Shown here: positions 18,708-28,029 of the stretch, in pieces
Position numbering within the stretch: position 1 is the first letter of the stretch
Layout: each line of letters starts with the position of its first letter
Assembly (NCBI RefSeq): GCF_004354985.1
Contig: NZ_SMSK01000016.1
Coordinates: 103,128 to 167,127 of the forward strand
Reading direction: 5' to 3'
Origin: Segetibacter sp. 3557_3
GTDB taxonomy: Bacteria; Bacteroidota; Bacteroidia; Chitinophagales; Chitinophagaceae
DNA length: 64,000 nucleotides
Notes under the pieces: model-generated
Databases searched by the model: none
Told to the model about the DNA's origin: nothing
The model's input: the letters and a program-made list of their open reading frames with translations, nothing else
Position numbers and translations under genes: made by a program

Positions 18708-19139
18708 TTACTTTTCTTCAAAGTACCTGTTTAACCCCTCGAGACTTAATGGCCTGATCTCAACATCACCGGTTTCTTCTTCAACCCTGATGTTTTCGGG
18801 GCTACGTACAACAATCTCCGGTTTTCCATTCTGCTCAGAGACCTTGCCACTGACGCAAACATTTTTATTGGTCAGGTATTCTTCAGGCTTGTAAGGAAAA
18901 TTTTTAAGATCACCGGAATTAATAACAATATTCATCTGGCTGCTTGCGGTACCACTGCCGATATAGATCAGCGTAGGTCTTGTACCATCTTTTTTAAAGC
19001 CCGATGTTTTTCCACAAACTGTAACCTTATCACCAACATATTTACCGGCATCTTTTGGTGAAATACTGGATTGGGCAAAACCGGGTGAGAATACCAGGAT
19101 GAAAGCTATGGCGGAGAGGATATGTTTTCTCAAGTGCAA
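18708..19139 (-). CDS. Exported OB-fold-like protein
   Basis: A 143-residue protein with a cleavable signal peptide (residues 1-22, ending in GFAQ). The mature part (SPKDAGKYVGDKVTVCGK, TLIYIGS, MNIVINSGDLKNF, NKNVCVSGKVSEQNGKPEIVVRSPENI) has the strand pattern of an OB-fold of the kind found in small exported Bacteroidota proteins and in bacterial nucleic-acid or ligand-binding OB proteins. Two Cys in the mature part could form a disulfide in the periplasm. The start is ATG 19139. Its ligand is unknown, and no functional partner is next to it. Confidence 0.75.
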   Translation of the reverse strand: MHLRKHILSAIAFILVFSPGFAQSSISPKDAGKYVGDKVTVCGKTSGFKKDGTRPTLIYIGSGTASSQMNIVINSGDLKNFPYKPEEYLTNKNVCVSGKVSEQNGKPEIVVRSPENIRVEEETGDVEIRPLSLEGLNRYFEEK

Positions 19140-19344
19140 AAGTTTAGAAGTGAAGGTTAGCCGTTTTGAATATTAAAAGTATCGCTTTTTATCAAAGCTC
19201 AAAAATATATAGGAAGATTTTCGTAGAAAGATTTTTGAAAAAACCAGCAACTTTTTTTCCTTTAGTTAACCGTCGCAAATAAACGGTCAATCGGGTGCCA
19301 TATTGTGTTTTAAAGCAACTGTATATTACAGCCTTTTTCGCGGC

Positions 19345-19494
19345 TTATCCAGAACTGATGGCTTTATGGTCCATGTTGGCCAGCACATCTGGTGCCTTGT
19401 TTAAATAATATTTTCTCATTTGTTTGTACAGCCGTACATTTCCGGTAAACTTAGGCTTACCACGGCCGGTCGCCAACCATAAATTGCTTAACAT
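19345..19494 (-). CDS. Possible 49-residue small protein
   Basis: ATG at 19494, TAA at 19345. The product has a basic, helix-like centre (RGKPKFTGNVRLYKQMRKYY) and ends DHKAISSG. No family was recognised and no terminator is visible. The composition looks more protein-like than chance, but 49 codons is too short for confidence. Confidence 0.25.
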   Translation of the reverse strand: MLSNLWLATGRGKPKFTGNVRLYKQMRKYYLNKAPDVLANMDHKAISSG

Positions 19495-19653
19495 ATGAAC
19501 CTTCCCATTGCGGACAATCATTCATTCGACAGCTTTTATACCCAGGTCACCTGTTACCGGTTTCGTACCGGCCACGGCGAAAACAGCCTGCTGTTAAGCT
19601 ACCCGGGGTTTACCAGCTTCTCCGCTTGTTCGATAATCTACTGCACACCATAA
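19495..19653 (+). CDS. Possible 52-residue small protein
   Basis: ATG at 19495, TAA ending at 19653. The product begins MNLPIADNHSFDSFY and ends IIYCTP. It is not recognised and has no clear ribosome-binding site. It could be a leader, a decayed gene end or chance. Confidence 0.2.
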   Translation: MNLPIADNHSFDSFYTQVTCYRFRTGHGENSLLLSYPGFTSFSACSIIYCTP

Positions 19654-19733
19654 AATCAGTTGCTGCCCAGCCATCTGCTGCCGCAACAGCTAACTACAAA
19701 CTGCTTAATCAGATCACAAACACTTTGAAAATT

Positions 19734-20879
19734 ATGAAAAGATCATTTGGTTTTCTGCTTGTCTCTGCAACCATAATGTTAGGTGCAATCTCTTGTAATA
19801 ATAACCCGGAAAATAAACAAGATATGAATGACAGTACAAATTTGAAGTTGGTGAGTCGTGCAGATTGGGGGGAAGCCGATGGCAAAAAAGTGTACCTGTA
19901 TACACTTACAAACAAAAATGGTATGGTCGTAACGATCACCAATTATGGCGGTGTGGTTACGTCGTGGACAATGCCCGACAAAAACAACAACAAGGGAAAT
20001 ATTGTACTCGGCTTTAATGAACTCAAAGGCTATCAGGCACCTCCGCCCTACTTCGGCGCACTAATCGGACGCTATGGCAACCGTATCGCTAATGGTAAAT
20101 TTACCCTTGATGGTAAGGAATACAAGCTTGCAACCAACAACGATAAAAATCACCTGCATGGCGGCAACAAAGGTTTCGATAAAGTCGTATGGGATGCTAC
20201 ACCATCAACTGATAGCAGTGCATTAACCCTGAATTACCTGAGCAAGGATGGAGAAGAAGGGTATCCCGGCAACCTGAAGGTGACCGTAAAATATACCCTC
20301 ACCGATAACGACGAACTCAGGATTGTATACGACGCCGAAACCGACAAGGCCACACCGGTAAACCTTACCAATCACAGCTACTTCAACCTCACCGGCGACG
20401 TATCAAACAACATACTTAATCATTCTTTAAGCATTGATGCCGACAGGTACACCCCGGTCGACAAGACCCTTATTCCCACAGGCGAACTAAAAGCCGTATC
20501 GGGAACACCATTTGATTTTAAAACCTCAAAATTGATCGGCACAGACATCGGGAAGGTACCTGGTGGTTATGATCACAATTTTGTTCTAAATGGTACCTCG
20601 GGTTCAATGCGCAAAGTAGCGGTGCTTTCCGACTCAACAAGCGGGCGCCAGCTTACGGTTTTTACAACCGAACCCGGTCTTCAATTTTACTCCGGCAACT
20701 TCCTCGATGGCAAACTTCAAACCTCCGACGGCAAATCCATAAACAAGCATACCGGCTTGTGTTTGGAAACACAACATTTTCCTGACTCTCCCAATAAGCC
20801 AGCTTTCCCTTCTACGATATTGAAGCCGGGAGAAAAGTACCATACCGAAACAACATATGCAGTAGCCGTAGTAAAATAA
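19734..20879 (+). CDS. Aldose 1-epimerase (mutarotase), lipoprotein
   Basis: A 381-residue GalM-type mutarotase, which interconverts alpha and beta anomers of aldoses. The start is ATG 19734, because it gives a signal peptide with lipobox LGAISC; the frame runs upstream only to a TTG. Family marks: TNYGGVVTSWTMPDKN, IGRYGNRIANGKF, NHLHGGNKGFDKVVW (catalytic His region), NLTNHSYFNL (second His), PVDKTLIPTGE, and CLETQHFPDSPN (catalytic Glu). As a lipoprotein it would act in the periplasm or at the outer membrane. It heads the arabinose operon, 57 nt before the HAD gene. It probably supplies the right anomer of arabinose or another sugar to the symporter. Confidence 0.9.
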   Translation: MKRSFGFLLVSATIMLGAISCNNNPENKQDMNDSTNLKLVSRADWGEADGKKVYLYTLTNKNGMVVTITNYGGVVTSWTMPDKNNNKGNIVLGFNELKGYQAPPPYFGALIGRYGNRIANGKFTLDGKEYKLATNNDKNHLHGGNKGFDKVVWDATPSTDSSALTLNYLSKDGEEGYPGNLKVTVKYTLTDNDELRIVYDAETDKATPVNLTNHSYFNLTGDVSNNILNHSLSIDADRYTPVDKTLIPTGELKAVSGTPFDFKTSKLIGTDIGKVPGGYDHNFVLNGTSGSMRKVAVLSDSTSGRQLTVFTTEPGLQFYSGNFLDGKLQTSDGKSINKHTGLCLETQHFPDSPNKPAFPSTILKPGEKYHTETTYAVAVVK

Positions 20880-20936
20880 TGGCTGCCTCAATGCCATACA
20901 AGCTCCGCTGTTCACCGCACCGGTAACCATAAATGT

Positions 20937-21620
20937 TTGAAATTGATTGAAACAAAGGCTTTCTTGTTCGACCTCAACGGAACCATGATCGATGATATGT
21001 ATTATCATATCAGGGCATGGTACGATATCCTTAATCAGCTTGGTGCGAAATTGTCGATGGACGAAGTAAAAGCCCAGTGCTATGGCAAGAATCATGAATT
21101 ACTCGAACGCATTTTCCCAGGTCGGTTTTCCGTCGCGGAAAAAGACAAGATGAGTTATGAAAAGGAAAAAGCCTATCAACAAGCTTTTCGCCCGCAACTG
21201 AAGTTGCTGGATGGCCTTTCGGAATTACTGGAAATCGCATACAATAGCGGGATTAAAATGGCGATTGGTTCTGCAGCCATCATGTACAATATCGACTTCG
21301 TGCTCGACGGTACCAACATTCGTAAATATTTCGATGCTATTGTAAGCGCCGACGACGTTAGAGAAAGCAAGCCCAATCCCGAAACGTTCCTCGAAGCGGC
21401 ACTACGCCTGGGCGTTTCACCTGAGTCATGCATTGTTTTCGAGGATACGCCTAAAGGTGTTGAAGCAGCCTTTAACGCTGGCATGAGGGCAGCTGTTATT
21501 ACCACTATTCACGAACCTGCTGAATTCAATCATCTAAATAACGTTATCGGCTTTGCAAGCGATTTCATTTCATTAAAACACCTTCTGCCGAAGCAGTCAT
21601 TGAAAGAAGTATTATCTTAA
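20937..21620 (+). CDS. HAD-family beta-phosphoglucomutase-like protein
   Basis: A 227-residue HAD hydrolase with a helical cap typical of the beta-phosphoglucomutase group. The likely start is TTG 20937; the first in-frame ATG would cut into the catalytic loop. Motif I is FDLNGTM: Asp12 is the nucleophile, but the second acidic residue of DxD is Asn14 (codon aac). Motif II is IGSA, motif III is the Lys in SKPNPE, and motif IV is IVFEDTPKGVEAA. Losing the general acid/base Asp suggests weak or altered phosphatase/mutase activity. It lies 18 nt before araB, so it may remove or repair sugar phosphates formed by the pathway. Confidence 0.85.
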   Translation: MKLIETKAFLFDLNGTMIDDMYYHIRAWYDILNQLGAKLSMDEVKAQCYGKNHELLERIFPGRFSVAEKDKMSYEKEKAYQQAFRPQLKLLDGLSELLEIAYNSGIKMAIGSAAIMYNIDFVLDGTNIRKYFDAIVSADDVRESKPNPETFLEAALRLGVSPESCIVFEDTPKGVEAAFNAGMRAAVITTIHEPAEFNHLNNVIGFASDFISLKHLLPKQSLKEVLS

Positions 21621-21638
21621 CCTCCGAAAAATTACCCA

Positions 21639-23309
21639 ATGGACTCCTCTGGAAATTATGTGATCGGGGTGGATTACGGAACAGACTCTGTTCGCTCCAT
21701 CCTGGTAGACGCGTCAAATGGAAAAGAGATCGCCTCAGCAGTCTATTATTACCCGCGATGGAAAGCGCAACAATTTTGTGATGCATCCATCAACCAGTTC
21801 AGGCAACACCCGCTCGACTACGTTGAGGGGCTCGAAGAAACCATCAAGCGTTGTCTACTGCAGGCTGGCCCCGCGGTAGCTGCAAACGTGAAAGCCATTT
21901 CCGTTGACACAACAGGCAGTACCCCGGTAGCGGTCGACCGTTCCGGAACCCCGCTTTCCTTGCTTCCGGGTTTCGAAAATAACCCCAACGCTATGTTTGT
22001 GCTTTGGAAAGATCATACCGCAGTCGACGAAGCTGCACAGATCAATGAGCACGCTACGCGTTACGAAACCAACTACCTTAAATTTATTGGGGGTATTTAT
22101 TCTTCGGAATGGTTTTGGGCAAAGCTGCTCCGCATTTTACGCGTCGATGAAGACGTACGTAAAAATTGTTACTCCTGGGTAGAACATTGCGACTGGATAA
22201 CATTTTTGCTTACAGGCGGTACCGAGGTACACGACCTTAAGCGAAGTGTATGTGCTTCCGGGCATAAAGCCCTTTGGGCACGCGAATGGGGTGGCCTTCC
22301 GCCAGACTCATTTTTTACCGAACTGGATCCTTTGCTCCAGGGTTTTACCAAACGCCTTAGCATAGATGCATATGCATCCGATAAACCGGCCGGGAACCTG
22401 TCAGCGGAGTGGGCCGGCCGCCTTGGCTTGTCAACCGAAGTGATTATCGGTGTTGGTGCCTTCGATGCCCACATGGGCGCAGTGGGCGGCCAGATCGAAC
22501 CTTATTACCTCAGCAAAGTAATGGGCACTTCAACATGCGATATGTTGGTTGCCCCCGAAAACGAGGTAGGGGATAAGCTGATCAACGGCATATGCGGCCA
22601 GGTGCCGGGTTCTATCATTCCTGGCATGTTGGGTATGGAAGCGGGGCAGTCAGCATTTGGCGACGCCTATGCCTGGTTCCGGAACATGTTGGCATGGCCG
22701 CTAAAAAATATACTCACCCATTCTTCTTTACTTGATGCTGAAATGAGCAGCAAGATTATAGATGAAACAATTGACCGGATCATACCTGAACTGAGCCGCC
22801 AGGCTGAACTACTGCCACCCGATGAAGATGGCGAACTCGCGGTCGACTGGTTTAATGGTCGTCGTACACCCGACGCCAACCAAACCGTTACAGGCGCCAT
22901 CACAGGTCTTAACCTCGGCTCCGATGCCCCACGTGTTTTCAGGTCGATTGTCGAAGCAACCTGCTTCGGTGCCAAAGCGATTGTCGACCGGTTCAACGAA
23001 CAAGGAGTTCCGGTTAAAGGTTTGATTGGCATGGGCGGGGTTGCGAAAAAATCACCCTTTATTATGCAAATGATGGCCGATGTAATGAATATGCCCATCC
23101 GTATTCATCGCTCCGAACAAACATGCGCCCTTGGTGCCGCAATGTTTGCCGCCACTGCATCCGGCATATACAGCCGGGTTGAAGACGCAATGCATGCAAT
23201 GGGCCAGGGTTTCGACGCCGAATACCATCCTGATGCAACTAAGGCCGAAGCCTATGCAAAACGATACGAACGTTACAAAAAGCTGGGCGATTTTGTGAGC
23301 CACAGTTAA
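21639..23309 (+). CDS. araB: Ribulokinase
   Basis: A 556-residue FGGY-family kinase that phosphorylates L-ribulose to L-ribulose 5-phosphate. The ATP/sugar-binding start VIGVDYGTDSVRSILVDASNG (written here in part) is the family N-terminal motif, followed by SVDTTGSTPV, WKDHTAVDEA, a GVGAFDAHMGAVGG stretch and, near the C-terminus, GLIGMGGVAKKSPFIMQMMAD and CALGAAMFAA. Length agrees with AraB (about 560). The ATG at 21639 follows the HAD gene by 18 nt and araD starts 14 nt after its stop, so the three are one transcription unit. Confidence 0.95.
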   Translation: MDSSGNYVIGVDYGTDSVRSILVDASNGKEIASAVYYYPRWKAQQFCDASINQFRQHPLDYVEGLEETIKRCLLQAGPAVAANVKAISVDTTGSTPVAVDRSGTPLSLLPGFENNPNAMFVLWKDHTAVDEAAQINEHATRYETNYLKFIGGIYSSEWFWAKLLRILRVDEDVRKNCYSWVEHCDWITFLLTGGTEVHDLKRSVCASGHKALWAREWGGLPPDSFFTELDPLLQGFTKRLSIDAYASDKPAGNLSAEWAGRLGLSTEVIIGVGAFDAHMGAVGGQIEPYYLSKVMGTSTCDMLVAPENEVGDKLINGICGQVPGSIIPGMLGMEAGQSAFGDAYAWFRNMLAWPLKNILTHSSLLDAEMSSKIIDETIDRIIPELSRQAELLPPDEDGELAVDWFNGRRTPDANQTVTGAITGLNLGSDAPRVFRSIVEATCFGAKAIVDRFNEQGVPVKGLIGMGGVAKKSPFIMQMMADVMNMPIRIHRSEQTCALGAAMFAATASGIYSRVEDAMHAMGQGFDAEYHPDATKAEAYAKRYERYKKLGDFVSHS

Positions 23310-23323
23310 ACCAAAAAAAACGA

Positions 23324-24034
23324 ATGAGTAAATACACAGACATAAAGGAACAGGCTTACGAAGCAAACATGCAATTGCCAAAGCTGGGCCTGGTCATTTT
23401 CACTTTTGGCAATGTAAGCGCCGCAGATAGGGATCTCGGCGTTTTTGCAATTAAACCCAGCGGGGTTGCTTATGATAAGCTCACACCAAACGATATGGTG
23501 ATTGTCGATTTTGAGGGCGTAACCGTCAAAGGCAAAATGCGGCCGTCATCCGATACACTTACCCATGCTGTTCTCTACAAGCATTGGGAAAAGATCAATG
23601 GTATCGTTCACACCCATAGCACGTATGCAACCGCCTGGGCGCAATCGCAGCGCGACATACCCATTTTTGGAACCACGCACGCCGACTACAACACCGTTGA
23701 TATTCCTTGCGCTCCACCAATGGACGATCACATGATCGAGGGTGATTACGAACTGCAAACAGGCCACCAGATCATGAACTATATGAAGCACAAAGGTCAT
23801 AGCTACGAAGAGGTTGAAATGATCCTGGTCGGTAATCATGCGCCATTCAGCTGGGGAAAAACAGCTGAGAAAGCCGTGTACAACAGCGCCATTCTCGAAG
23901 CAATTGCACAAATGGCTTTCTTAACGGAGCAAATCAATCCACAGGCGCCGCGGCTCAAAGACGCACTCAAAAACAAACACTGGCAGCGAAAACACGGCGC
24001 CAACTCATATTACGGCCAGGAAGAAAGCAAGTAG
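23324..24034 (+). CDS. araD: L-ribulose-5-phosphate 4-epimerase
   Basis: A 236-residue class II aldolase-family epimerase giving D-xylulose 5-phosphate. Visible marks: TFGNVSAADRD near residue 30, the substrate-binding SSDTLTHAVLYKHW, the zinc-binding HTHSTYATAWAQ (about 95-106) and the third His in VGNHAPFSWGKTAEKAV (about 168-184). The length fits AraD. It follows araB by 14 nt, and a 172-nt gap separates it from araA. Confidence 0.95.
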   Translation: MSKYTDIKEQAYEANMQLPKLGLVIFTFGNVSAADRDLGVFAIKPSGVAYDKLTPNDMVIVDFEGVTVKGKMRPSSDTLTHAVLYKHWEKINGIVHTHSTYATAWAQSQRDIPIFGTTHADYNTVDIPCAPPMDDHMIEGDYELQTGHQIMNYMKHKGHSYEEVEMILVGNHAPFSWGKTAEKAVYNSAILEAIAQMAFLTEQINPQAPRLKDALKNKHWQRKHGANSYYGQEESK

Positions 24035-24073
24035 CATTTTTTTGGGGCGGGCATTTGATCATTGTGGAGACAT

Positions 24074-24120
24074 CGTTGCCACGCTCGGTTCATCGGCAGT
24101 TTTTTATGGCAACGGCGAGC
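24074..24120 (+). promoter_or_regulatory. Overlapping inverted repeats in the araD-araA gap
   Basis: CGTTGCC (24074-24080) can pair with GGCAACG (24108-24114), and GCTCG (24083-24087) with CGAGC (24116-24120). The two stems cannot form fully at once. This could be an RNA processing or attenuation element, or simply chance; there is no T tract. Confidence 0.3.
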
Positions 24121-24206
24121 ATAAAACCGGATTTAGTGTACAGCCAATATAACCTTTCGGACAGCAAGCAAACACATTGCTTGTACAACTTAAACAACTA
24201 CTAACT

Positions 24207-25706
24207 ATGATAGACTTAAAAAAACTGGAGGTTTGGTTTGTAACCGGCAGCCAGCATTTATACGGTGAGGAAACACTCAGGCAGGTGGATGAACATTCCA
24301 TGCAGATTGCCAAAGCTTTCAACGATTCAGATCAGCTTGCGGTATCAGTGGTGTTTAAACCAGTGGTAAAATCAACAGAAGAAATCTATAACATCTGCCA
24401 GGAAGCAAACGTAGCCAAGAATTGCATCGGAATTATCGCCTGGATGCACACCTTCTCTCCCGCAAAAATGTGGATCGGTGGCTTGAAAATATTAAAGAAG
24501 CCACTGCTCCATTTACATACACAATTTAACCGCGATATTCCATGGAACGAGATCGACATGGATTTCATGAACCTGAACCAAAGCGCCCATGGTGACCGTG
24601 AGTTTGGATTTATGATGACAAGAATGCGGCTCAACCGCAAAGTTGTTGTCGGGCACTGGCAAGATGAGCAGGTACTACTACAAATAAACGTTTGGGCCAG
24701 GGCAGCCGCTGGTTGGAACGATTGGCAGGGTGCTAAGTTTGTCCGCTTTGGCGACAACATGCGTTATGTTGCTGTTACGGACGGTGATAAAGTTGAGGCC
24801 GAATATAAATTCGGTTATTCCGTTAACACCCATGGCATCGGCGACCTGGTACAGGTAATCAATAAAGTGGGCGACGATGAAATTGGAAAACTCATACAGG
24901 AATACGAAGACAGCTATAACCTTGTTGAAGGCTTAAGAGCAGGTGGAAACCAGCACGACTCACTTCGCGAGGCAGCCAGGATAGAAATCGGCATGCGTTA
25001 TTTTCTGCAGGACGGCAACTTCAAAGGTTATACCGATACATTCGAAGACCTGCATGGCATGGCGCAGCTTCCAGGCATCCCATCACAAAGGCTGATGGCC
25101 GAAGGCTATGGCTTTGGCGGCGAAGGTGACTGGAAAACCTCTGCATTGGTACGCGCCATGAAGGTTATGGGTAGCGGTTTACCAGGCGGCAACTCCTTCA
25201 TGGAAGATTATACCTATCATTTTGATCCATCTAATCCCCTGGTTCTCGGATCGCATATGCTGGAAATTTGCCCTACCATAGCCGATGGTAAACCAAGCTG
25301 TGAGATCCACGCATTAGGTATTGGCGGCAAAGCTGACCCGGTAAGGTTGGTTTTTAATTCTGCAGCAGGACCGGCAATCAACGCAACCATTGTTGATATG
25401 GGTAACCGTTTCAGGTTAATTGTAAACGAAGTTGAAGCTGTAACTGCCGAACACCAGTTGCCGAAATTGCCCGTTGCCCGTGTACTATGGAAACCATTGC
25501 CCGACATGAAAACAGGATGTGCTGCGTGGATTTACGCTGGTGGTGCACACCACACCGGGTACAGTCAAAACCTTACCTCCGAACACATGGAAGATTTCGC
25601 AAGTTTTGCAGGGATCGAATTTGTAAACATCGGCAAGAACACCACCTTGTACCAGCTCAAAAATGAATTGCGCTGGAGCGAAGCTTACTACAACACCTTT
25701 AAATAA
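24207..25706 (+). CDS. araA: L-arabinose isomerase
   Basis: A 499-residue isomerase converting L-arabinose to L-ribulose in the cytoplasm with a divalent metal. The ATG at 24207 ([20 protein letters not shown]) gives the standard N-terminus; the frame runs 30 nt further upstream to a TTG that I reject. Family marks: [30 protein letters not shown], the catalytic Glu regions in [20 protein letters not shown] and FMEDYTYHF, and [11 protein letters not shown] near the C-terminus. It lies 172 nt after araD and 69 nt before the symporter. The size matches AraA exactly. Confidence 0.97.
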   Translation: MIDLKKLEVWFVTGSQHLYGEETLRQVDEHSMQIAKAFNDSDQLAVSVVFKPVVKSTEEIYNICQEANVAKNCIGIIAWMHTFSPAKMWIGGLKILKKPLLHLHTQFNRDIPWNEIDMDFMNLNQSAHGDREFGFMMTRMRLNRKVVVGHWQDEQVLLQINVWARAAAGWNDWQGAKFVRFGDNMRYVAVTDGDKVEAEYKFGYSVNTHGIGDLVQVINKVGDDEIGKLIQEYEDSYNLVEGLRAGGNQHDSLREAARIEIGMRYFLQDGNFKGYTDTFEDLHGMAQLPGIPSQRLMAEGYGFGGEGDWKTSALVRAMKVMGSGLPGGNSFMEDYTYHFDPSNPLVLGSHMLEICPTIADGKPSCEIHALGIGGKADPVRLVFNSAAGPAINATIVDMGNRFRLIVNEVEAVTAEHQLPKLPVARVLWKPLPDMKTGCAAWIYAGGAHHTGYSQNLTSEHMEDFASFAGIEFVNIGKNTTLYQLKNELRWSEAYYNTFK

Positions 25707-25775
25707 ACCAAACCATACAGCTGTACTGCTGCATTAATAACTAACCAAGACTTATTACCCCTAACAATTCTGCTT

Positions 25776-27473
25776 ATGAATCAGAACATGGTATTAGCCG
25801 ATTATATCGTCTTCATTATTTACTTCATCATTGTGTCCGCTTATGGTTACAGCATTTACCGTAAGCGCAAAGTCGGCGAACACGATGCTAAAGCATTTTT
25901 CCTTGCGGAAGGAACGCTTACCTGGTGGGCAATTGGCGCTTCGCTGATTGCTTCAAACATTTCAGCAGAACAGTTCATCGGTATGAGCGGTGAGGGCTTT
26001 TTCCTTGGTGTAGCTGTTGCAGCTTACGAGTGGATCGCCGCAATCGCCCTGATCATTGTTGCAGTGTGGTTCATCCCGGTATACCTTAAGAACCATATTT
26101 ATACCATGCCGCAGTTCCTTAAAACAAGGTATAACGAAAGCGTGGCGCTCATCATGGCCATCTTCTGGTTATTCCTGTACGTATTTGTAAACCTTACTTC
26201 AATCCTGTATCTCGGTGCTGTTGCGATCAATGGACTTGCCGGCGGTGAGTATTTTCACGTCATCATGGTGGGGCTTGCGGTGTTTGCCCTGATTATCTCC
26301 CTCGGAGGTATGAAGGTGGTTGCATATACCGATGTTATCCAAGTTGCAGTACTGATCATCGGTGGCCTTGTAACTACCTATATCGCCTTAACTGTTGTAG
26401 GTGAAAAGTTCGGAGTTGGTGCAAACGCAATTGCCGGTTTCAAAGCACTGCTTAACGATGCCCCGGACCACTTCAAGGTAATTATACCAAGACCCGAAAG
26501 TACCGTAGCAAACGCTAACGTACTGCAAAACGACATCAACAAGTACATCACTTTTCCCGGTCTTGCAAGTTATATGGCGGGTATCTGGATCATCAACCTG
26601 AATTATTGGGGTTGTAACCAGTACATCACACAACGTGCACTGGGTGCTGATTTGCATACTGCGCGCACAGGTATCCTCTTTGCAGGTCTGTTGAAACTGT
26701 TAATGCCGGTTATCGTAATGCTTCCGGGTATTGCGGCCTACGTATTGCACAGAAACGGTCACTTACCTCAGTTGGTTGGTGGAAAGGATGGTGCTTATTC
26801 AGCAATGCTCACCTTCCTGCCAACGGGTCTGAAAGGATTATCAGTTGCTGCGCTTACCGCCGCGATCGTTGCCTCCCTTGCCGGAAAGGTTAACAGTATC
26901 TCAACCATCTTCACGCTCGACGTTTATAAAAAGTATATCGGGAAAAATGCATCCGAAAAAAACCAGGTAATTACCGGTCGTGCAACCGTATTTGTTGCTA
27001 TGATTGTGGCAGTACTGTTTACCTGGAGCGACATCCTGGGTATCGGCGGTGAAGGTGGATTTACCTTTATTCAAAAGTATACCGGCTTTATCAGCCCGGG
27101 AATTCTTGCGATGTTCCTGTTAGGTATGTTCTGGAAGAGGACAACCGGTGCGGCAGCCGTTGCGGGGGTAATCGCCGGTTTTGTACTTTCGGTTGTATTT
27201 AACGAGTTTGCTCCGCAATGGTTTGGAAACGAAACTTTCCTGTATACTGCCTACCACGACGGTAAGGACTTCGTAATTCCTTTCCACATCTGTATGGGAC
27301 TCTCCTTTATGTTTACCGTGATACTAATGGTATTGATGAGCCTTGCAGGTCCGAAAGTTAACCCGAAAGCGTTTGAGCTTGATAAGTCTATGTTTAAGGT
27401 TAACCCAACTACAATGGCTTTGATTGTGGTTACCTTGCTCCTGATCTCTGCTTTATATGTGAAGTTCTGGTAA
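25776..27473 (+). CDS. Sodium/sugar symporter (SSS family)
   Basis: A 565-residue membrane protein of the sodium:solute symporter family, related to SglT-type sugar transporters. About 14 hydrophobic helices are visible. Family marks: YGYSIYRKRKVGEHDAKAFFLAEGTLTWWAIGAS (in part), SNISAEQFIGMSGEGF (about 67-82), a GGLKA-like stretch (GGMKVVAYTDV), NYWGCNQYITQRAL (about 272-285) and the sodium-site region ALTAAIVASLAGKVNSISTIFTLDVY. It is the last gene of the arabinose operon, so L-arabinose is the likely substrate (inferred from context). A strong terminator follows. Confidence 0.92.
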   Translation: MNQNMVLADYIVFIIYFIIVSAYGYSIYRKRKVGEHDAKAFFLAEGTLTWWAIGASLIASNISAEQFIGMSGEGFFLGVAVAAYEWIAAIALIIVAVWFIPVYLKNHIYTMPQFLKTRYNESVALIMAIFWLFLYVFVNLTSILYLGAVAINGLAGGEYFHVIMVGLAVFALIISLGGMKVVAYTDVIQVAVLIIGGLVTTYIALTVVGEKFGVGANAIAGFKALLNDAPDHFKVIIPRPESTVANANVLQNDINKYITFPGLASYMAGIWIINLNYWGCNQYITQRALGADLHTARTGILFAGLLKLLMPVIVMLPGIAAYVLHRNGHLPQLVGGKDGAYSAMLTFLPTGLKGLSVAALTAAIVASLAGKVNSISTIFTLDVYKKYIGKNASEKNQVITGRATVFVAMIVAVLFTWSDILGIGGEGGFTFIQKYTGFISPGILAMFLLGMFWKRTTGAAAVAGVIAGFVLSVVFNEFAPQWFGNETFLYTAYHDGKDFVIPFHICMGLSFMFTVILMVLMSLAGPKVNPKAFELDKSMFKVNPTTMALIVVTLLLISALYVKFW

Positions 27474-27494
27474 ACACCATTTGCATTAACATGA

Positions 27495-27528
27495 ATAAGC
27501 CCGTTCCGGTCTGGAACGGGCTTTTTTA
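27495..27528 (+). terminator. Terminator of the arabinose operon
   Basis: Perfect 11-bp stem (aagcccgttcc / ggaacgggctt), 5-nt loop, then a T tract, 23 nt after the symporter stop codon. Confidence 0.9.
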
Positions 27529-27604
27529 TTTGTAGTGGTCTTATTGCATCTTGTCAGCAGGCAACGTTAAATACCGCCGTTAACATGCTCTTGCACGATC
27601 ACGA

Positions 27605-27844
27605 TTATCTCTTTTTTGCGTCCTGGCGATCAGCGGAATCTTTCTTTTGTTCCATCTTCGAGGTGTTCATAGCGGCTGTATCTGTGCTGATCGCATTACT
27701 ATTTACGACACCATCGGGTGGCGGTGTTGAGTCTGGTGCGCCCTTCGTTACCTCGCTCTCATTGATATTGCTATCGTTGTTGCCGGCACAACTGGTAAAT
27801 GCGATAATTGTCATCAGGGTTGAAACAAACAGTAATTTTTTCAT
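27605..27844 (-). CDS. Small lipoprotein, unknown function
   Basis: A 79-residue predicted lipoprotein. The start at ATG 27844 gives MKKLLFVSTLMTIIAFTSC, a clean signal peptide with lipobox AFTSC; the frame extends upstream without a convincing earlier start. The mature part is about 60 polar residues (Asn/Ser/Asp/Lys rich, KMEQKKDSADRQDAKKR at the end), probably disordered. I do not recognise a family. It stands alone between convergent and divergent neighbours. Confidence 0.65.
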   Translation of the reverse strand: MKKLLFVSTLMTIIAFTSCAGNNDSNINESEVTKGAPDSTPPPDGVVNSNAISTDTAAMNTSKMEQKKDSADRQDAKKR

Positions 27845-28029
27845 TTTGCGCGTATTGGTTAATGGAATGGAAGAACGTTTTCGTAAGTTACTTACCCGGC
27901 CACCCGCCCGCTTACAGGAAGGAATGCCGCTAGCAGAAACTATGTTATCGAATGTATAAAAGCCGTGCCGTGGTTTCAAGCACAGAATAAAGTATTTTTA
28001 TCGCCTACGGATATAAACTGACTGAAACC

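Larger units (their letters stand above)
19140..19733. other. Intergenic region upstream of the arabinose operon
   Basis: About 590 bases between divergent genes, so the operon promoter should lie here. Two short frames start back to back at a CATATG: a minus-strand one (19345-19494) and a plus-strand one (19495-19653). They are listed separately with low confidence. Nothing else was recognised. Confidence 0.45.

Noticed and set aside
24064..24090. gacatcgttgcc as a further copy of the dispersed repeat
   Set aside because: Only 12 bases match; not enough to call.
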